Assembly (NCBI RefSeq): GCF_023100805.1
Contig: NZ_CP095855.1
Span: forward strand, 1,550,001 to 1,614,000
From: Chitinophaga filiformis
GTDB taxonomy: Bacteria; Bacteroidota; Bacteroidia; Chitinophagales; Chitinophagaceae
Length of the DNA: 64,000 bases
Direction: 5' to 3'
Part shown: positions 1 to 10,055 of the stretch, in pieces
Layout: every line of letters starts with the position of its first letter
Numbering within the stretch: the stretch's first letter is position 1
Translations under genes and position numbers: made by a program
The notes under the pieces: model-generated
What the model saw: only the letters and a program-made list of their open reading frames with translations
What the model was told of the DNA's origin: nothing
Database searches by the model: none

Positions 1-63
1 CAGAATCTTGTTGCGTTCATAAAAGACAGATTTATTATGTCGTGGAATAAGTGCGCCAGGCAT
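1..63 (-). CDS. possible 5' end of a divergent gene, cut by the window edge
   Basis: Read on the minus strand, an ATG at 63 opens 21 codons without a stop up to the window edge; the peptide begins MPGALIPRHNKSVFYERNK. It would be divergent from the gamma-glutamyltransferase gene. The piece is too short to assign a family. The frame is also open upstream of this ATG, so the start is uncertain, and chance is a real alternative. Confidence 0.25.
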   Translation of the reverse strand, partial: MPGALIPRHNKSVFYERNKIL

Positions 64-203
64 AATCAATGTATTTACGTGGGCACCTTTACTATAACAA
101 CGGAGTGGTAGCAAAGTTCATCCCATATTTTCCATGTATACCGCCGATTTTACTATTTTGTCGATGACCAGAATAATAACATTTCTAAATCGCATATTAT
201 TTT

Positions 204-2135
204 ATGAGACGTCTATTTTTTCTTGCCGCCCTTATTTTCCTGGGACTGGCAACGAGAGCACAGCAAACTCAAAAACCTCCCTTACATGGCAAACACTGGA
301 TGGCGGTGACCGGTAAACCCCTGGCAGCCACAGCAGGCTCGATGATATTCCAGAAAGGCGGAAATGCCGTGGATGCGGCCTGTGCCATGCTGGCAGCCAC
401 CTGTACCATGTGGGATGTGTTAAGTTGGGGAGGGGAGACGCAAGCCCTTATTTACAATCCTAAAACCAAAAAAGTTATTGCGATCAATGCCCTGGGCGTT
501 GCGCCTACCGGGGCTACCGTGGAATTCTTTAAAAGTAAGGGATACGGTTTCCCTCCTGAATACGGCCCGCTGGCGGCGGTAACACCCGGTACGCCCGGAG
601 GCCTGTGCTATATGCTGGCTGAATACGGTACCCTGAGCCTGAAAGAGGTGCTGGCGCCGGCTATGGAAATGGCCGCCGGTTACCCTATCGAGGCGCAGAC
701 GGCCAACAGCATGGAAAGAAGCAAGGACCGCCTGAAACAATGGCCTTACAGCAAAGCGGTGTTCCTGACCCATCCGGGTGAAAAAAGGGAGGCGCCGGAA
801 GCAGGGGAGATCTTTGTACAGAAAGACCTGCTGGCTACGCTCACGAAAATGGTAGAGGCAGAGCAAATGGCGCTGAAGAATAAAAAATCCCGTAAAGAGG
901 CTATTATGGCTGCTTACGATCGCTTTTACAAAGGCGATATTGCGAAGGAATTTGTACGCGGCTGTAAGGAACAGGGAGGGCTGATCACAGAGCAGGACCT
1001 GGCAAAGTGGAAACCGATAGAAGAGGAGCCGCTGCATGTAAATTATAAGGGAATAGAAGTATACAAACTTCAATCTTGGACACAGGGGCCGATGTTGCTG
1101 CAAAGCCTGAATATCCTGGAGAATTTTGATCTGAAAGGAATGGGATACAATTCCGCTCAATATATACATACCCTGTACCAGACCATGAACCTGACCTTTG
1201 CCGACAGGGATTTTTATTATGGAGATCCTTATTTCACCCCTAAGACGCCGATCGAGGGACTGTTGAGCAAAGCCTATGCAAAGGAAAGGGCGAAACAGAT
1301 CAACCCTGATCATAATGATGCTGCGGCTGCTCCCGGCGACCCTTATCCTTTTGAGGGCAAAACGAATCCTTACCTGAGGTTATTAAAGCAGCGCAGTGCG
1401 CTGACAGACACGTCTGCACAGAAAAAGCCGGAAGGCTTTGTGCCGAAGCATGATGCTGCAGGTCTGCTGAATGTGCCGGCTACTGACAGGATGTATGCTG
1501 CCAATGATGCAGACAGCCTGTATATGGACCGTTTATGGAGAGGAACCACCAGCGTGGAAGCCGCAGATGAGGAAGGCTGGGTAGTATCTGTAACGCCAAG
1601 TGGCGGATGGACGCCGGCATGTATTGCGGGCCACACAGGGGTGGGCATGAGCCAGCGTTTACAAAGCTTTGTACTCGACAGCGCTTTATGTCCATTCAAT
1701 GTAATAGCACCCGGTAAACGACCAAGAGTAACGCTGACGCCGTCTATGGCATTGAAAGATGGTAAACCATACCTCTCTTTTGCAGTGCAGGGTGGCGATA
1801 CGCAGGATCAGAACCTGTTGCAGTTCTTCCTGGATGTAGTGGAATTTGGTATGACAGTACAACAGGCAACAGAAGCTGCCAATATTAATACCAATCAGCT
1901 GTGGCTTTCATTGGGAGGCACCAGCATAAAAGAACGTATGCCGCATCCCGGTAGTATATTGCTGAATAACAATACGCCGGAATCAGTAAGAGAAACATTG
2001 AAGAAAATGGGATATATCACCACTTTCGGTGAGCGCACAAGCGGTCCGGTAAATGCTATTTTGCTGGATAGTAAGCATGGCTCTCTTTGGGGCGGAAGCA
2101 GTAACCATGGAGAGGATTACGGTATTGGATGGTAA
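204..2135 (+). CDS. ggt: secreted gamma-glutamyltransferase family protein
   Basis: This 643-residue protein belongs to the gamma-glutamyltransferase/cephalosporin acylase (Ntn-hydrolase) family, which cleaves gamma-glutamyl bonds such as that of glutathione outside the cytoplasm. Residues 1-19 form a signal peptide ending at ATRA-QQ. The large-subunit signature GGNAVDAACAMLAAT lies near residue 52. The autocleavage/nucleophile threonine is probably T448 in RGTTSVEAADEEG, followed by the small-subunit motif FAVQGGDTQDQNLLQFF. The residue after the TT pair is Ser, where classical enzymes have His (TTH). The small subunit otherwise looks complete. The ATG at 204 is preferred because it gives the signal peptide. 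The gene stands alone and is followed by a strong terminator. Substrate specificity cannot be read from the sequence. Confidence 0.9.
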   Translation: MRRLFFLAALIFLGLATRAQQTQKPPLHGKHWMAVTGKPLAATAGSMIFQKGGNAVDAACAMLAATCTMWDVLSWGGETQALIYNPKTKKVIAINALGVAPTGATVEFFKSKGYGFPPEYGPLAAVTPGTPGGLCYMLAEYGTLSLKEVLAPAMEMAAGYPIEAQTANSMERSKDRLKQWPYSKAVFLTHPGEKREAPEAGEIFVQKDLLATLTKMVEAEQMALKNKKSRKEAIMAAYDRFYKGDIAKEFVRGCKEQGGLITEQDLAKWKPIEEEPLHVNYKGIEVYKLQSWTQGPMLLQSLNILENFDLKGMGYNSAQYIHTLYQTMNLTFADRDFYYGDPYFTPKTPIEGLLSKAYAKERAKQINPDHNDAAAAPGDPYPFEGKTNPYLRLLKQRSALTDTSAQKKPEGFVPKHDAAGLLNVPATDRMYAANDADSLYMDRLWRGTTSVEAADEEGWVVSVTPSGGWTPACIAGHTGVGMSQRLQSFVLDSALCPFNVIAPGKRPRVTLTPSMALKDGKPYLSFAVQGGDTQDQNLLQFFLDVVEFGMTVQQATEAANINTNQLWLSLGGTSIKERMPHPGSILLNNNTPESVRETLKKMGYITTFGERTSGPVNAILLDSKHGSLWGGSSNHGEDYGIGW

Positions 2136-2161
2136 TCTGAACAGGGTCATTATATAGTCGG

Positions 2162-2196
2162 GAAAGCCACTTGATAAATGTCAAGTGGCTTTCTTG
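2162..2196 (+). terminator. intrinsic terminator after ggt
   Basis: GAAAGCCACTTG (2162-2173) pairs perfectly with CAAGTGGCTTTC (2182-2193) around an 8-base loop, and a T-rich stretch follows. It lies 27 bases after the ggt stop codon. Confidence 0.85.
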
Positions 2197-2352
2197 TCTT
2201 AGATCATTTGAACAGGAAATGGTTTTTATGAATTTTGTACCAGCAATTAACACAGTGTTCAAATGAGCAACATCAACTGGTAAAATTGTAAGAACAAGTT
2301 GTAGAGTATTGTATGTTCAACCTCAAATTAAACAATCCTGAATTAGATCAAA

Positions 2353-2386
2353 AGTCTCGCATCATTTATGCGGGACTGTTTTTTTT
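2353..2386 (+). terminator. orphan intrinsic terminator in the ggt-permease gap
   Basis: AGTCTCGCAT (2353-2362) pairs with ATGCGGGACT (2368-2377) with one G-T pair, and is followed by eight T residues. No convincing gene ends here: the ggt transcript already has a terminator 160 bases upstream. It may end a short untranslated RNA starting around 2200-2300, or may be a relic. Confidence 0.65.
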
Positions 2387-2460
2387 AGCACAAAAGAGAA
2401 TGCATAAGTTGAATGAATTTGCTGAGGAGCACATAAATGATACTCACCAGGTGAGCAATG

Positions 2461-2495
2461 AAAAAGGGCTGTATCGAATTTTGACGACACAGCCC
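2461..2495 (-). terminator. terminator of the permease transcript
   Basis: An 11-bp stem (2466-2476 with 2485-2495, one G-T pair) has an 8-base loop. On the minus strand it is followed by a T run (2461-2465). It lies about 95 bases beyond the permease stop codon. Confidence 0.75.
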
Positions 2496-2589
2496 GTTCT
2501 TATCTGTGTTATAATTGATATTTAGTTGAACAGGTATCTTCACCAAACTGCATCTGCCAGCGTGAAGTAATCCGAAGATCTTGTTTCCG

Positions 2590-3918
2590 CTACCGGAATG
2601 AGGAGTTTTCTTTTTTGGCCGCCATCCATAAGTACAAAGGTATCCCGATCATTTGCAGGAGGAAGCCATAGTAAATAGTTTGCTGGCCCGCGCTGGCAAT
2701 TGCCCAAAGTACATAGCTGAACGAAACGGCGAATAATAAAATGCATTGCAGCAACTCACTGGTTTTAAGTGGGCCGTTTTTGATCTTCAGTATGAAATAG
2801 GAGGCCGTTGAAAAGAGATAGGGGATCAGGACAGACAAGGTTGACAATAAGACCAGGAATTTGAATCGCTCCACTAATCCTTTAGTGTAGTTCATTGCCA
2901 TGAGAATGGAGATCAGAACACTGCTGAACAGTGTGCCTACATAAGGCACACCTCTTTTATTTTCTTTGCTGAATATCTGCGGGAACAGGTTGTCCTTTGC
3001 GATGGCGTAAGGCAGTTGCCCCTGTACCAGCATCCAGCCGTTCAGCGCTCCGAAGGCGGCTATAGCTACTCCTGCGCTCACCCAGTAGCGGGCATTATTG
3101 CCCCACATAATAACGGCTGCATCGGCGAAAGGTGTGACCGTTTTTCTCAGTTGTGCCGCTGGAATGATGCCCATCACGCTGACAGTGCCTAAAACATAAA
3201 CTACTGTCACTATCAATAATCCCAGCAGGGTAGCCTTTGGAATAGTTTGCTGTGGATTTTGCACTTTCTCAGCCGGAATCGTGGCAGATTCAATACCAAC
3301 ATAGGCGAACATAGTGAAGGTCACTGTATTGGAAAGGGCGGTGAAAAGGGAGGTACCGGTACTATTGAATGCGGGAAAGTTGGCCGCTTTGATGAAGAAC
3401 AGTCCTCCAAAGGCCACCAGTAACAAAGGTATCAGCTTTAGTATGGTAGTGGCCATTTGCACAGAACCGGAAGCTCTGATGCCCCTGTTGCTGACCCAGG
3501 TGAGTAGCCAGATGGAGCCCAGGCCCGTAGCAACGGCACTTAAGGTATTGGTAGATAATATGGGAATGAAAGTGCTTAATGCGCTGACAAATCCTATGGT
3601 GATAGCTGCATTGGCACAGGACACCGCGAGGAAATATCCCCAGGCAATGGAAAAGCCCATATAGTCGCCGAAACCACGGCGGGTATAGGCGTATGGACCA
3701 CCGGTTACATTAGGTACGAGTTTACTGAGATTGCCGAATACCTTTACCAGGAAGAAACAACCGATGGCCGAGATCACCCATCCCAGCAGGCTGACACTGC
3801 CGAAAGAGGCAAGAGCGGCCGGTGCGAGGAATATACCGGCACCGATCATATTACCAACGATGAGTGATGTGCTTGTCCAGAGGCCCAGTTTGTTTTTTTC
3901 CTTAGCTGTTTCTTTCAT
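2590..3918 (-). CDS. APC-superfamily amino acid permease, AdiC-like
   Basis: This 442-residue integral membrane transporter has about 12 predicted hydrophobic segments. The APC signature GNMIGAGIFLAPAALASFG lies at residues 22-40, matching the substrate-backbone-binding GxG region of the arginine/agmatine antiporter AdiC. Further AdiC-like landmarks are GGPYAYTRRGFG and FAYVGIESATIPAEKVQNP, the latter in the TM6 region. The family exchanges or imports amino acids or amines through the inner membrane. No decarboxylase gene lies nearby, so an acid-resistance pairing is not supported and the substrate stays open. The gene is 31 bases downstream of the GNAT gene on the same strand, so co-transcription is possible. 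Confidence 0.85.
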   Translation of the reverse strand: MKETAKEKNKLGLWTSTSLIVGNMIGAGIFLAPAALASFGSVSLLGWVISAIGCFFLVKVFGNLSKLVPNVTGGPYAYTRRGFGDYMGFSIAWGYFLAVSCANAAITIGFVSALSTFIPILSTNTLSAVATGLGSIWLLTWVSNRGIRASGSVQMATTILKLIPLLLVAFGGLFFIKAANFPAFNSTGTSLFTALSNTVTFTMFAYVGIESATIPAEKVQNPQQTIPKATLLGLLIVTVVYVLGTVSVMGIIPAAQLRKTVTPFADAAVIMWGNNARYWVSAGVAIAAFGALNGWMLVQGQLPYAIAKDNLFPQIFSKENKRGVPYVGTLFSSVLISILMAMNYTKGLVERFKFLVLLSTLSVLIPYLFSTASYFILKIKNGPLKTSELLQCILLFAVSFSYVLWAIASAGQQTIYYGFLLQMIGIPLYLWMAAKKENSSFR

Positions 3919-3949
3919 GCGGCAGGGTGTAGATGAGGTGTAAAGATCG

Positions 3950-4507
3950 TTATCCCAGGTTAAAATCCCATATCACAATATCCCACTCTTTTTCTCCGTC
4001 ATTAAACGGGAAGAGGATACGAAAGCCCAGTTTGGTGTGTACGGCCAATGATTTCGGATTGTCCCTGGCAATAGAGCTCAGCGCAAAATCGTACACTGAC
4101 TCGAAGTTATCTTTATGGAACTGGTACAATTGCCTTAAGAGACCTTTGCCACGGTAGTTGCTGTCGATACAGGTTTGTCCGAGGAAATATACGTTATAAT
4201 CCATCAGTGCCTTGCCCTTGTAAAACTGACCATCAAACAGTTTCAGCGCATCTTTGAGTGGCGCATATACGTCGGCCGATTCTTTTACCAGTACCAGCAG
4301 ATAGCCGATCACTTTGTCGCCATCTTTTATAATGGCAGATGGTGCAATTGTATGAAGCGCCTTGAGATCTTCAAAGTTATATTTCCAGGATACATAGCCC
4401 TGTTCGGCTTTCACCTCATCTGTGAGGCTCCCGGCTGAATTCAGCCGGGATAGCTCAGCGACCTGTCTTAATTCGTCGTCTGAGCTGATAAATTTTGTTG
4501 TATACAT
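3950..4507 (-). CDS. GNAT-family N-acetyltransferase
   Basis: This is a cytoplasmic acetyltransferase-like protein of 185 residues. The acetyl-CoA-binding motif A is visible as QTCIDSNYRGKGLLRQLYQ (the R/QxxGxG/A pattern), followed by motif B around HTKLGFRILFPF. The ATG at 4507 is chosen over an in-frame TTG at 4516. The substrate is unknown. It is probably transcribed with the downstream permease. This is the last chromosomal gene before the tRNA that carries the island. Confidence 0.8.
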   Translation of the reverse strand: MYTTKFISSDDELRQVAELSRLNSAGSLTDEVKAEQGYVSWKYNFEDLKALHTIAPSAIIKDGDKVIGYLLVLVKESADVYAPLKDALKLFDGQFYKGKALMDYNVYFLGQTCIDSNYRGKGLLRQLYQFHKDNFESVYDFALSSIARDNPKSLAVHTKLGFRILFPFNDGEKEWDIVIWDFNLG

Positions 4508-4615
4508 AGGTTGCAATGGTTTCCAGGAATGTAAAGAAACAAAAATGGACAGGATTAGTATATCCCCTGATTAGGTAGGGGTGTTTTTTAAAGGAAAATT
4601 GAATTTTTGGGAAAA

Positions 4616-4646
4616 TTTGACGTTTTCAGGAAAAAGTATACATTTG
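4616..4646 (+). promoter_or_regulatory. Bacteroidota-type promoter of tRNA-Ala
   Basis: A -33 element TTTG (4616-4619) and a -7 element TACATTTG (4639-4646) are separated by 19 bases. This matches the TTG/TAnnTTTG consensus of the Bacteroidota primary sigma factor. The tRNA starts 14 bases further on. Confidence 0.85.
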
Positions 4647-4659
4647 CACTCCATTATGC

Positions 4660-6252
<1,593 letters not shown>

Positions 6253-6482
6253 GTTCTTGTATTTGCTGTTGTTTAATTAGTGTATGTTCCTTTTCCATTC
6301 TTTGGCTGACGGCAATTACCATCTTCGCTACCAAATACAGCCAGTCCCTGATTTTGATTAATTCATCATCTGTGTAAGTATGGTGTTCATCATTCCAGAT
6401 TGCCCTCAATTGTTGCAGGCTGACTTTTTCAAATAGGCTATCCGTTTCTATAGTATTGGAGTTTTGGGAAATGGGTTTTAAT

Positions 6483-6773
6483 TTATTTTTCATATAAATA
6501 TTGGTTTAAATGTTCTTTAGAAAAGAGATGCCTTCCCCGTTTTGTATGTTGTAGTGTTTGTAGTCTACCTGCATTTACTAAAGAATAAACCCTTGATACA
6601 GACAGGTGCAGGTAACTTGCAGCTTCCTGTAATGAAAGTGGTGGCGATGAATTGATTTCCAGGGAGGATAGTCCCGATTGGATTTTATCCAGTTTGGTAA
6701 TTAATGTGTCTAACTTTTCCTGGATAAGCTTTAATTCATGATTCATAGATATGGTATTTATAGTTGGTACCAT
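6483..6773 (-). CDS. excisionase-like helix-turn-helix protein
   Basis: This protein has 96 residues. The C-terminal half carries a MerR/excisionase-type winged HTH: LSLQEAASYLHLSVSRVYSL followed by VNAGRLQTLQHTKRGRHLFSK. The N-terminal half (about residues 10-40) is a short coiled coil. Such proteins bind att sites and favour excision, or act as small repressors. Translation may start at Met1 (6773) or Met10 (6746). It heads the recombinase operon. A possible -7 box TAATTTTG lies on the minus strand at 6821-6814, without an obvious -33 partner. Confidence 0.8.
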   Translation of the reverse strand: MVPTINTISMNHELKLIQEKLDTLITKLDKIQSGLSSLEINSSPPLSLQEAASYLHLSVSRVYSLVNAGRLQTLQHTKRGRHLFSKEHLNQYLYEK

Positions 6774-6946
6774 AAGATCAAATGCCAGGCCTGTTTTGTC
6801 ATTGCTAGCTCGACAAAATTAGCTAACGGAAACAACTGCTAAAAAGCGGTAAAAAGTGTAAACTTTTTTACCAATAAACCACTTAAAGAAAATCTTAAAA
6901 TCAAAACCTGGGTTTGTTTTGTGGCAAATTGTCACTGACATTGATA

Positions 6947-6981
6947 GAAAACATGAATGCCACACGGTCAGGCATTCATGT
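6947..6981 (-). terminator. terminator of the XRE/HEPN operon
   Basis: ACATGAATGCC (6951-6961) and GGCATTCATGT (6971-6981) form a perfect 11-bp stem with a 9-base loop. On the minus strand T residues follow. It lies about 100 bases beyond the stop codon of the 291-residue regulator. The rest of 6774-7086 is AT-rich, with a short near-direct repeat (ACAATTAAGG, ACAATTAAGGG) at about 7050-7070 and no gene. Confidence 0.75.
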
Positions 6982-7086
6982 AAGGTGTAGTTGCTATTAG
7001 CCTAATAAATTATCTTGATACAATTACGCACGCTTCAGGATACAGTTAAAAACAATTAAGGACAATTAAGGGTTATTAAAGATTTA

Positions 7087-7962
7087 TCAGGAACGAGTTG
7101 CATTTACGTTGAGATTATAACCTGCTTCCACCAAACAATAGATGTGTTCATATAGTAACAGTAGGAAAGAACGTTCAATCCCTTCGTCATATCCGACACC
7201 TTCGTTTGAAATACCAGCATCTAACCAGTTCCAAAATAAAAAGCGTAACTGTTTCAGCGTATATTTTTCAAAGAAGGATTTAAGTACCTGTTCCGGATTC
7301 ATTACTTGTTCGTAAACCAAATCACGAGGTTGATCCTGGGATTGTGCCGTCGGGTGTGCATCCATTGATTCCGTAGCTCCAATAGCATTTTCCCATTTGT
7401 CTTTTTCGTTTATCAAGTGTAGGGCTTCCAGTAATACCAGTAAATCTTTATAGAAAGTCATTAATGTTAATCGAACGTCCTCTTCTTCGCAACTGCTTTT
7501 ATTATTGGCAATAGCTGCTTTTATCCAATTCCAGGTATCATCACGAATAGAATCAATATCCCGAACTTTAAAGACTTCCTGAATAACATGGGTGGGATTT
7601 TGAGCGACTTTTTCCAAAAGAAGCTCAGGTATTTTTTCAAGCTCACTGGATTCGCCTAATGCATTTAAATTGTTTGCTTCTTCCTCACTTAATTCTCCGT
7701 TCCCAACTGCCTGCTTTTTTAATAATGCAATCAATTCGTCCTGGGTAGCCATTAATTGATTCTGCAAGCCAAGAATATAAAAATAACAGGTTTCGCTTTT
7801 GAAGAAGGCATCCAGGTGTTTAGCCGTTTCAAACTTAAGAATGGATTTGCCTGCTTCCAATTCGGCATATTGCTCCTTGGACATGTGTAAAGCATTGGCG
7901 ACCGCTTCCTGGCTTAGATTGTTCTTTTCGCGGAAATATCGTATGAAAATATTCTCAGTCAT
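7087..7962 (-). CDS. XRE-type HTH protein with two copies of a 60-residue domain
   Basis: This protein has 291 residues. Residues 5-40 form a Cro/C1-type HTH (FREKNNLSQEAVANALHMSK). After it come two related segments, at residues 123-184 (PTHVIQEVFKV, ..DSIRDDTWNWIKAAI) and 223-284 (PEQVLKSFFEKYTL, ..LRFLFWNWLDAGI). A third copy lies in the neighbouring HEPN gene. The pattern is P-x2-[VI]-[LI]-x2-x-F, an Arg, then W-x-W-[LI], then a long helix ending in LLEA or LVEA. I know no name for the domain. The gene overlaps the HEPN gene by 8 bases, so the two are translationally coupled. A regulator plus HEPN pair suggests toxin-antitoxin-like or defence control, which is inference. Confidence 0.75.
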   Translation of the reverse strand: MTENIFIRYFREKNNLSQEAVANALHMSKEQYAELEAGKSILKFETAKHLDAFFKSETCYFYILGLQNQLMATQDELIALLKKQAVGNGELSEEEANNLNALGESSELEKIPELLLEKVAQNPTHVIQEVFKVRDIDSIRDDTWNWIKAAIANNKSSCEEEDVRLTLMTFYKDLLVLLEALHLINEKDKWENAIGATESMDAHPTAQSQDQPRDLVYEQVMNPEQVLKSFFEKYTLKQLRFLFWNWLDAGISNEGVGYDEGIERSFLLLLYEHIYCLVEAGYNLNVNATRS

Positions 7963-9109
7963 GTTGGGTAAACTTATTGGTTAATGAATCCATTTTTTCC
8001 TGGAAAATCTGTTCAGTTTTGAGATGCAGTTCATGGATGAGAGTGAATAATTCTTGTAGCTCCAGATGTTCAATTTTAAAGTCATCCTTGTACCTGGCAT
8101 TTACATAGGCTTTGTATAAAAGCTGGAACAAATCTTTATCTTTTCGAGTACTGAAGGGATGTGCATCATATAATTTAGGGGCGCATTGCCGTGTGAAGCG
8201 CAGTAACCTTCTCAGGTTATGGGTGACGTAGTTATGACCGGTGAGAGCATAAAGAATCGCGCGAAGGCAATGCTCGGCAGCCTGGTGAAGCATAAAAGCT
8301 GCAATATCTGCCACTCGTATTTGTGAAAAATGACCGGCTCCATCCAGGAATAACCGGGCGATACGAAATGTTTTATAAAAATCTTCCTGGGCTTTGATTT
8401 TCATAACTTCTAGATTGGTAATAATGCTAATCGGTAGCGGGAACCGACCGTCATCATACACCATGTTTTCTGTAGTGCACACCAGTGAATAAAATATATG
8501 CCCTTCTCTAATCAGCCTGTAAATTTCGACTGCTTTGGAAAAACTGATCATAACATCAGCAATATCCTTGCAGGCAGTTTCAATGGTTTCCTGAAGTTCT
8601 TTATGTGGTTGCTGTGACTTTCCGGGTAGCAAAATCAGTAGATCATATTGGGAAGCATGGCCAGCGTTGTCGTTTCCCCGAGCATCCAGCAGGAATATCT
8701 TTTCAGCCTCCGTTACTTTAACAATAATGTCAATAATCCTTTCAAGCGGATCTCCTTCCGGTTGCAGTACTTCAGGGGTGAGTGGAATGATAGGTGTTTC
8801 TGTTTTTGTATCATCTTCAGTATCTATTGGCCCTACGGATTCATTTCCAAGGATTAGCCAGGCCGCTTCAATCAGCTTTTCAATATTATCGTGCAGGGTG
8901 ACATATTCCAGGGCCTCCACATCTTCTGCACGTAGCGCATCGGTTAGCCATTCCTTGAGGCATAATCGGATATCTGAAAGCGTATACCAGGTGAAGAATT
9001 CTTTCAGGATATGACGAGGATTGTTTATTTCATTACAGGTGAGCCTAAAAGGTTGTTGGTGCCATGCTGGCCAATTGGATAGTATTCGCTTGTTTAATGG
9101 AGTGTTCAT
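7955..9109 (-). CDS. MNT/HEPN-like protein (nucleotidyltransferase-like plus HEPN domain)
   Basis: This protein has 384 residues. Residues 31-87 carry the same 60-residue domain seen twice in the next gene (PRHILKEFFTWYTL, ..WLTDAL). Residues about 125-215 resemble a minimal nucleotidyltransferase (KIFLLDARG, QYDLLILL, then REGHIFYSL), but the usual GS...D-x-D metal site is incomplete, so catalysis is doubtful. Residues about 240-370 form a HEPN domain, with the typical THNLRRLL helix and a late NARYKDDF motif. HEPN proteins are often RNases or RNA-binding effectors. The canonical Rx4-6H motif is not clear here, although R338 lies 11 residues before H348. The gene is first in a two-gene leftward operon starting at the large structured gap. 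Confidence 0.75.
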   Translation of the reverse strand: MNTPLNKRILSNWPAWHQQPFRLTCNEINNPRHILKEFFTWYTLSDIRLCLKEWLTDALRAEDVEALEYVTLHDNIEKLIEAAWLILGNESVGPIDTEDDTKTETPIIPLTPEVLQPEGDPLERIIDIIVKVTEAEKIFLLDARGNDNAGHASQYDLLILLPGKSQQPHKELQETIETACKDIADVMISFSKAVEIYRLIREGHIFYSLVCTTENMVYDDGRFPLPISIITNLEVMKIKAQEDFYKTFRIARLFLDGAGHFSQIRVADIAAFMLHQAAEHCLRAILYALTGHNYVTHNLRRLLRFTRQCAPKLYDAHPFSTRKDKDLFQLLYKAYVNARYKDDFKIEHLELQELFTLIHELHLKTEQIFQEKMDSLTNKFTQHD

Positions 9110-9453
9110 TTGGAAAAGTTTAAAGGTGAATGCGTATGGGTGGAAAACGGGCGGTTAGCCTCTATGGGCAATAAAGCATTGTTTCAGTTATGAGGATGAT
9201 AGCTGATTACGGATATGCTTAAAAAATCAGAGAATTAGAAGATAGTCAACTCAGTTATAACGGAGTGTGAGGCTTTCCTGGGGGAATAACTTGTAAAGGC
9301 GTAGAAAATGTCGTTAAGAAGCTTATATGCTTTGTGTAAGTAAAGGCAGATGTTTGTTTGACAGGTAGTATTGAGCAATGCATATAATTGCATTTGAATC
9401 AAAGGGAAATTAGGTGCACTTGTAAAGACTACCTTGCAGGGAGTGAAATAAAA

Positions 9454-9584
9454 TTGCGTGGGTTAGTCCTTATCGATTCTGAAGGGCTGCGACACCCCAA
9501 ATCACGAATAAGAACGCCCACGCAATAGCGTGAGCGATTTACTTATTTCTCGTGATTTTTGAAAGGTCGCAGTTTTCAGAATCG
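9454..9584. repeat. composite inverted repeat, possible structured RNA or recombination site
   Basis: Within the 689-base gap between divergent operons, arms at 9474-9512 and 9542-9584 pair in four blocks: CGATTCTGAA/TTCAGAATCG, CTGCGAC/GTCGCAG, AAATCACGA/TCGTGATTT and ATAAG/CTTAT, separated by small internal loops. The central 29 bases hold a hairpin CACGC-AATA-GCGTG. The sequence TTGCGTGGG at 9454-9462 is complementary to CCCACGCAA at 9517-9525, so a competing fold exists. No reading frame runs through it. It could be a non-coding RNA, a regulatory cruciform or a protein-binding site. The rest of 9110-9798 shows only AT-rich promoter-like sequence. Confidence 0.7.
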
Positions 9585-9702
9585 AGAATAAAGCAAACAC
9601 GCTTAAAATATCTTATGTGTTCGCAAAAATAGAGTCTAGTTATCTAACTATCGTCAATAAGTTGTTTTAGTGTAAATGCCATATTGAGCTTAAAGATAAA
9701 CA

Positions 9703-9742
9703 TTGGTTATTAAATAACCAACAATAGCTTATTAATAACCAA
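9703..9742. promoter_or_regulatory. operator-like palindrome upstream of the XRE gene
   Basis: TTGGTTAT (9703-9710) and ATAACCAA (9714-9721) form a 19-base palindrome, and a further half-site TAATAACCAAT follows at about 9733-9743. The cluster lies 57-96 bases upstream of the small HTH gene, a usual place for autoregulation. That this protein binds here is inferred. Confidence 0.5.
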
Positions 9743-9798
9743 TATTGATAATTTAAAAAATACCTAATAATTTGCTAGTCAACCTTATAGAATAAACG

Positions 9799-10023
9799 AT
9801 GGCAAAAAAGGAGAAAGTTAATTTAAACAGGCTCAGGATTGTACTGGCTGAAAAGAATAAAACCAACAGGTGGTTAGCTGATCAATTAGGGGTAACTGAA
9901 GGTACTGTATCCAAATGGGCTACCAATACACATCAACCTTCTCTTGAAACACTTTATCAGGTTTCTTTATTGTTCAAAATAGATATACATGAGTTGATTG
10001 AGTCGACGATCCCTAAAAAGTGA
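9799..10023 (+). CDS. small XRE-family regulator of the restriction operon
   Basis: This protein has 74 residues, nearly all of it a Cro/C1-type HTH: LRIVLAEKNKTNRWLADQLG then VTEGTVSKWATNTHQPSLET. It lies 60 bases upstream of hsdM on the same strand. In size and position it resembles the controller (C) proteins of restriction-modification systems, which delay restriction after entry into a new host. Palindromes before it (9703-9742) and between it and hsdM (10056-10071) are candidate operators. Confidence 0.85.
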   Translation: MAKKEKVNLNRLRIVLAEKNKTNRWLADQLGVTEGTVSKWATNTHQPSLETLYQVSLLFKIDIHELIESTIPKK

Positions 10024-10055
10024 AGTTATACAGCTTATACTTGATGAGTAAATTC

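Noticed and set aside
134..316. 60-codon plus-strand frame overlapping the start of ggt
   Set aside because: It lies mostly over the ggt signal-peptide region in another frame, and the peptide has no recognisable features.
420..1313. 297-codon minus-strand frame within ggt
   Set aside because: It is antisense to a clear gene, with a composition rich in Arg, Phe, His and Gln typical of a shadow frame.
2313..2525. 70-codon frame after ggt
   Set aside because: It runs through two terminator hairpins and its second half is made of hairpin sequence; no coding bias.
9454..9584. CRISPR array or retron
   Set aside because: The blocks are inverted rather than regularly spaced direct repeats, and no cas or reverse transcriptase gene is nearby.
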